The position numbers and the translations under genes are program-made. Shown here piece after piece: positions 6,289-6,960 of a stretch of DNA of 6,960 nt. Position 1 is the first letter of the stretch; each line of letters opens with the position of its first letter. The DNA comes from WYEG01 sp049414625 (GTDB lineage: Bacteria; Desulfobacterota; Thermodesulfobacteria; Thermodesulfobacteriales; Thermodesulfobacteriaceae). Location: assembly GCA_049414625.1 (NCBI GenBank), contig JBMSAU010000017.1, positions 1 to 6,960 of the forward strand. The letters run 5' to 3'. The notes below the pieces were generated by a model that had not been told where the DNA came from, ran no database searches, and saw only the letters and a program-made list of their open reading frames with translations.

Positions 6289-6815
6289 AAAGAATAGAAA
6301 AGATTTTTCTACTAATACTTGGTCTTTTTCTCTTTAAAGCCCTCTTGTTAGCCTTTTATGCTGGGGCTGAGATGTCTGCAAGTTCAAACCCCAAAGATGC
6401 AACTATGAGCGACTCAAACTGTCTTGAGGAGGTTAGGGCTTCTCTTTTGCAAGAAAAGGTTGCTCTTGAAGCTGAAAAAAGAGAGCTTTTAGCAAAAAAA
6501 GAGGAACTTTTGCTCTTAGAAAAAAGAACTCAGGAACAGATGGCAGCCCTTAAAGAGCTAATCATTAACGCCGAGGCTAAGCTTCAGGAACTAAAAGACA
6601 TCCAGGATGAGCGTTTTAAGCTTTTAGTCAAGAGCTATTCTGAGATGAGACCATCTAAGGCGGCTCAGTTGTTACTAAACATGGACCGAGAAATGGCAGT
6701 CAAGATTTTGAGCCAGCTAAATAGCTCTCAGGTGGCTAGCATTTTAGCTGCCATGCCTCCAGATAAGGCAGCCGCTATTGTTGAAGCCATGGCTGGCCTC
6801 CCGGCAAGGGAATAG
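6285..6815 (+). CDS. MotE/YlxF-like membrane-anchored coiled-coil protein with MgtE_N-type C-terminal domain
   Basis: The 176-residue product begins with a basic M-K-R-I-E-K and a hydrophobic helix at about 7-27 (F-L-L-I-L-G-L-F-L-F), which is either an uncleaved anchor or a signal peptide with an A-G-A site near 26-28. A charged coiled coil spans about 47-118. The C-terminal 52 residues contain four 12-residue units typical of the MgtE N-terminal domain. This layout matches COG3334 proteins: MotE, reported as a chaperone for the motility protein MotC in Sinorhizobium, and YlxF, whose gene follows fliJ in the Bacillus fla/che operon. Family and position support a flagellar role; the exact job is not established, and the MotE name may not imply MotC chaperoning here. 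The ATG overlaps the fliJ stop by 4 bases. It is the last gene of the cluster in this window. Confidence 0.85.
   Translation: MKRIEKIFLLILGLFLFKALLLAFYAGAEMSASSNPKDATMSDSNCLEEVRASLLQEKVALEAEKRELLAKKEELLLLEKRTQEQMAALKELIINAEAKLQELKDIQDERFKLLVKSYSEMRPSKAAQLLLNMDREMAVKILSQLNSSQVASILAAMPPDKAAAIVEAMAGLPARE
6657..6800 (+). repeat. four 12-residue helical units in the MgtE_N-like domain
   Basis: Residues 125-172 of the MotE-like protein align as KAAQLLLNMDRE, MAVKILSQLNSS, QVASILAAMPPD and KAAAIVEAMAGL. Each has small or hydrophobic residues at the same places (A at 2 or 3, I/L/V at 5-6, L/M at 9). This is the short helical repeat of the MgtE_N superfamily, which is structurally related to the FliG middle domain. 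It is a protein-level repeat; the DNA is not obviously duplicated. Confidence 0.7.
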
Positions 6816-6831
6816 GTCTACCTTTATCAAT
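6816..6831. other. convergent 16-base gap between the flagellar cluster and tatC
   Basis: Only 16 bases separate the two convergent stop codons. The sequence AGGTCTACCT (6814-6823) contains a 4-bp inverted repeat with a 2-base loop, followed by TTTAT. The stem is too short to call an intrinsic terminator. Transcription from either side probably runs into the other gene or ends by another mechanism. Confidence 0.5.
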
Positions 6832-6960
6832 TTACGCAAGCTTTTTAGATAAACTTTTAGATAAGAAAAGTCCAGCTTCAAAAAGAAGATAAAGCGGTAT
6901 AGCCAAGAGGCTCATGTTGATGGCATCTGGAGTAGGGGTAATCACCGCGGAAAAGACGAC
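6832..6960 (-). CDS. tatC: C-terminal end of Sec-independent (twin-arginine) translocase subunit TatC, partial
   Basis: TatC is the multi-spanning inner-membrane receptor for twin-arginine signal peptides and exports folded proteins with TatA/TatB. Only the last 42 residues are in the window; the gene continues past the right edge, with its stop codon TAA read on the - strand at 6834-6832. The segment has V-I-T-P-T-P-D, then N-M-S-L-L-A-I-P-L-Y-L-L-F-E-A-G, which matches the conserved 'TPPD...LLAIPxxLLYE' motif and last membrane helix of TatC, followed by a short basic tail. The tail contains L-S-K-S-L-S-K-K, encoded by a 12-base near-tandem repeat (TTTTAGATAA on the + strand at 6843-6852 and 6855-6864). 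It converges on the flagellar cluster and has no obvious functional tie to it. Confidence 0.88.
   Translation of the reverse strand, partial: VVFSAVITPTPDAINMSLLAIPLYLLFEAGLFLSKSLSKKLA

Noticed and set aside
6814..6828. AGGTCTACCT followed by T-rich sequence as an intrinsic terminator
   Set aside because: The stem is only 4 bp with a 2-base loop and the following T run is interrupted, so it is not a credible terminator.
6843..6864. Two copies of TTTTAGATAA, 12 bases apart
   Set aside because: They encode the repeated L-S-K residues in the tail of TatC and there are only two copies, so there is no reason to call a regulatory or mobile repeat.

Overview
This window is a compact flagellar basal-body and export gene cluster on the + strand. 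It lies between the last codons of an NtrC-type regulator (+ strand, positions 1-128) and the last codons of a convergent tatC (- strand, 6832-6960). In order it reads: regulator 3' end, flgB, flgC, fliE, fliF, fliG, fliH, fliI, fliJ, then a motE/ylxF-like gene with an MgtE_N-type C-terminus. Every gene lying fully inside the window is intact. No gap between genes exceeds 16 bases, and I see no RNA genes, CRISPR arrays, insertion sequences or other mobile DNA.

The genes cover one assembly module. FlgB, FlgC and FliE form the proximal rod and its junction to the base. FliF is the MS ring, and FliG is the rotor/switch protein that sits on it. FliH, FliI and FliJ are the soluble ATPase complex of the flagellar type III export apparatus. 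The last gene encodes a membrane-anchored coiled-coil protein of the MotE (COG3334)/YlxF kind, a frequent neighbour of fliJ. The HTH tail of the upstream regulator resembles sigma-54-dependent flagellar activators (FlbD/FlrC/FleR type), which suggests that the cluster sits next to its own controller.

The layout falls into two halves. flgB to fliG mostly have strong Shine-Dalgarno sites and short gaps of 2-16 bases. From fliH on, each gene overlaps the one before (8, 11, 11 and 4 bases), and fliI has no visible Shine-Dalgarno. Translational coupling of the export ATPase genes is the natural reading. Three starts differ from the longest open frames: flgB at ATG 118, fliH at TTG 3800 and fliJ at ATG 5851.

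The organism is a flagellated bacterium with middling to low GC. Its proteins are rich in Glu, Lys and Arg, and AGG/AGA and ATA codons are common, which suggests a thermophile. The gene order and the NtrC-type neighbour fit a Thermodesulfobacteriota or other deltaproteobacteria-like lineage, but this is inference from general resemblance only. I found no convincing undescribed system. The points most worth a second look are the long uninterrupted glycine zipper in FliH, the coupled overlaps, and the topology of the MotE-like protein.
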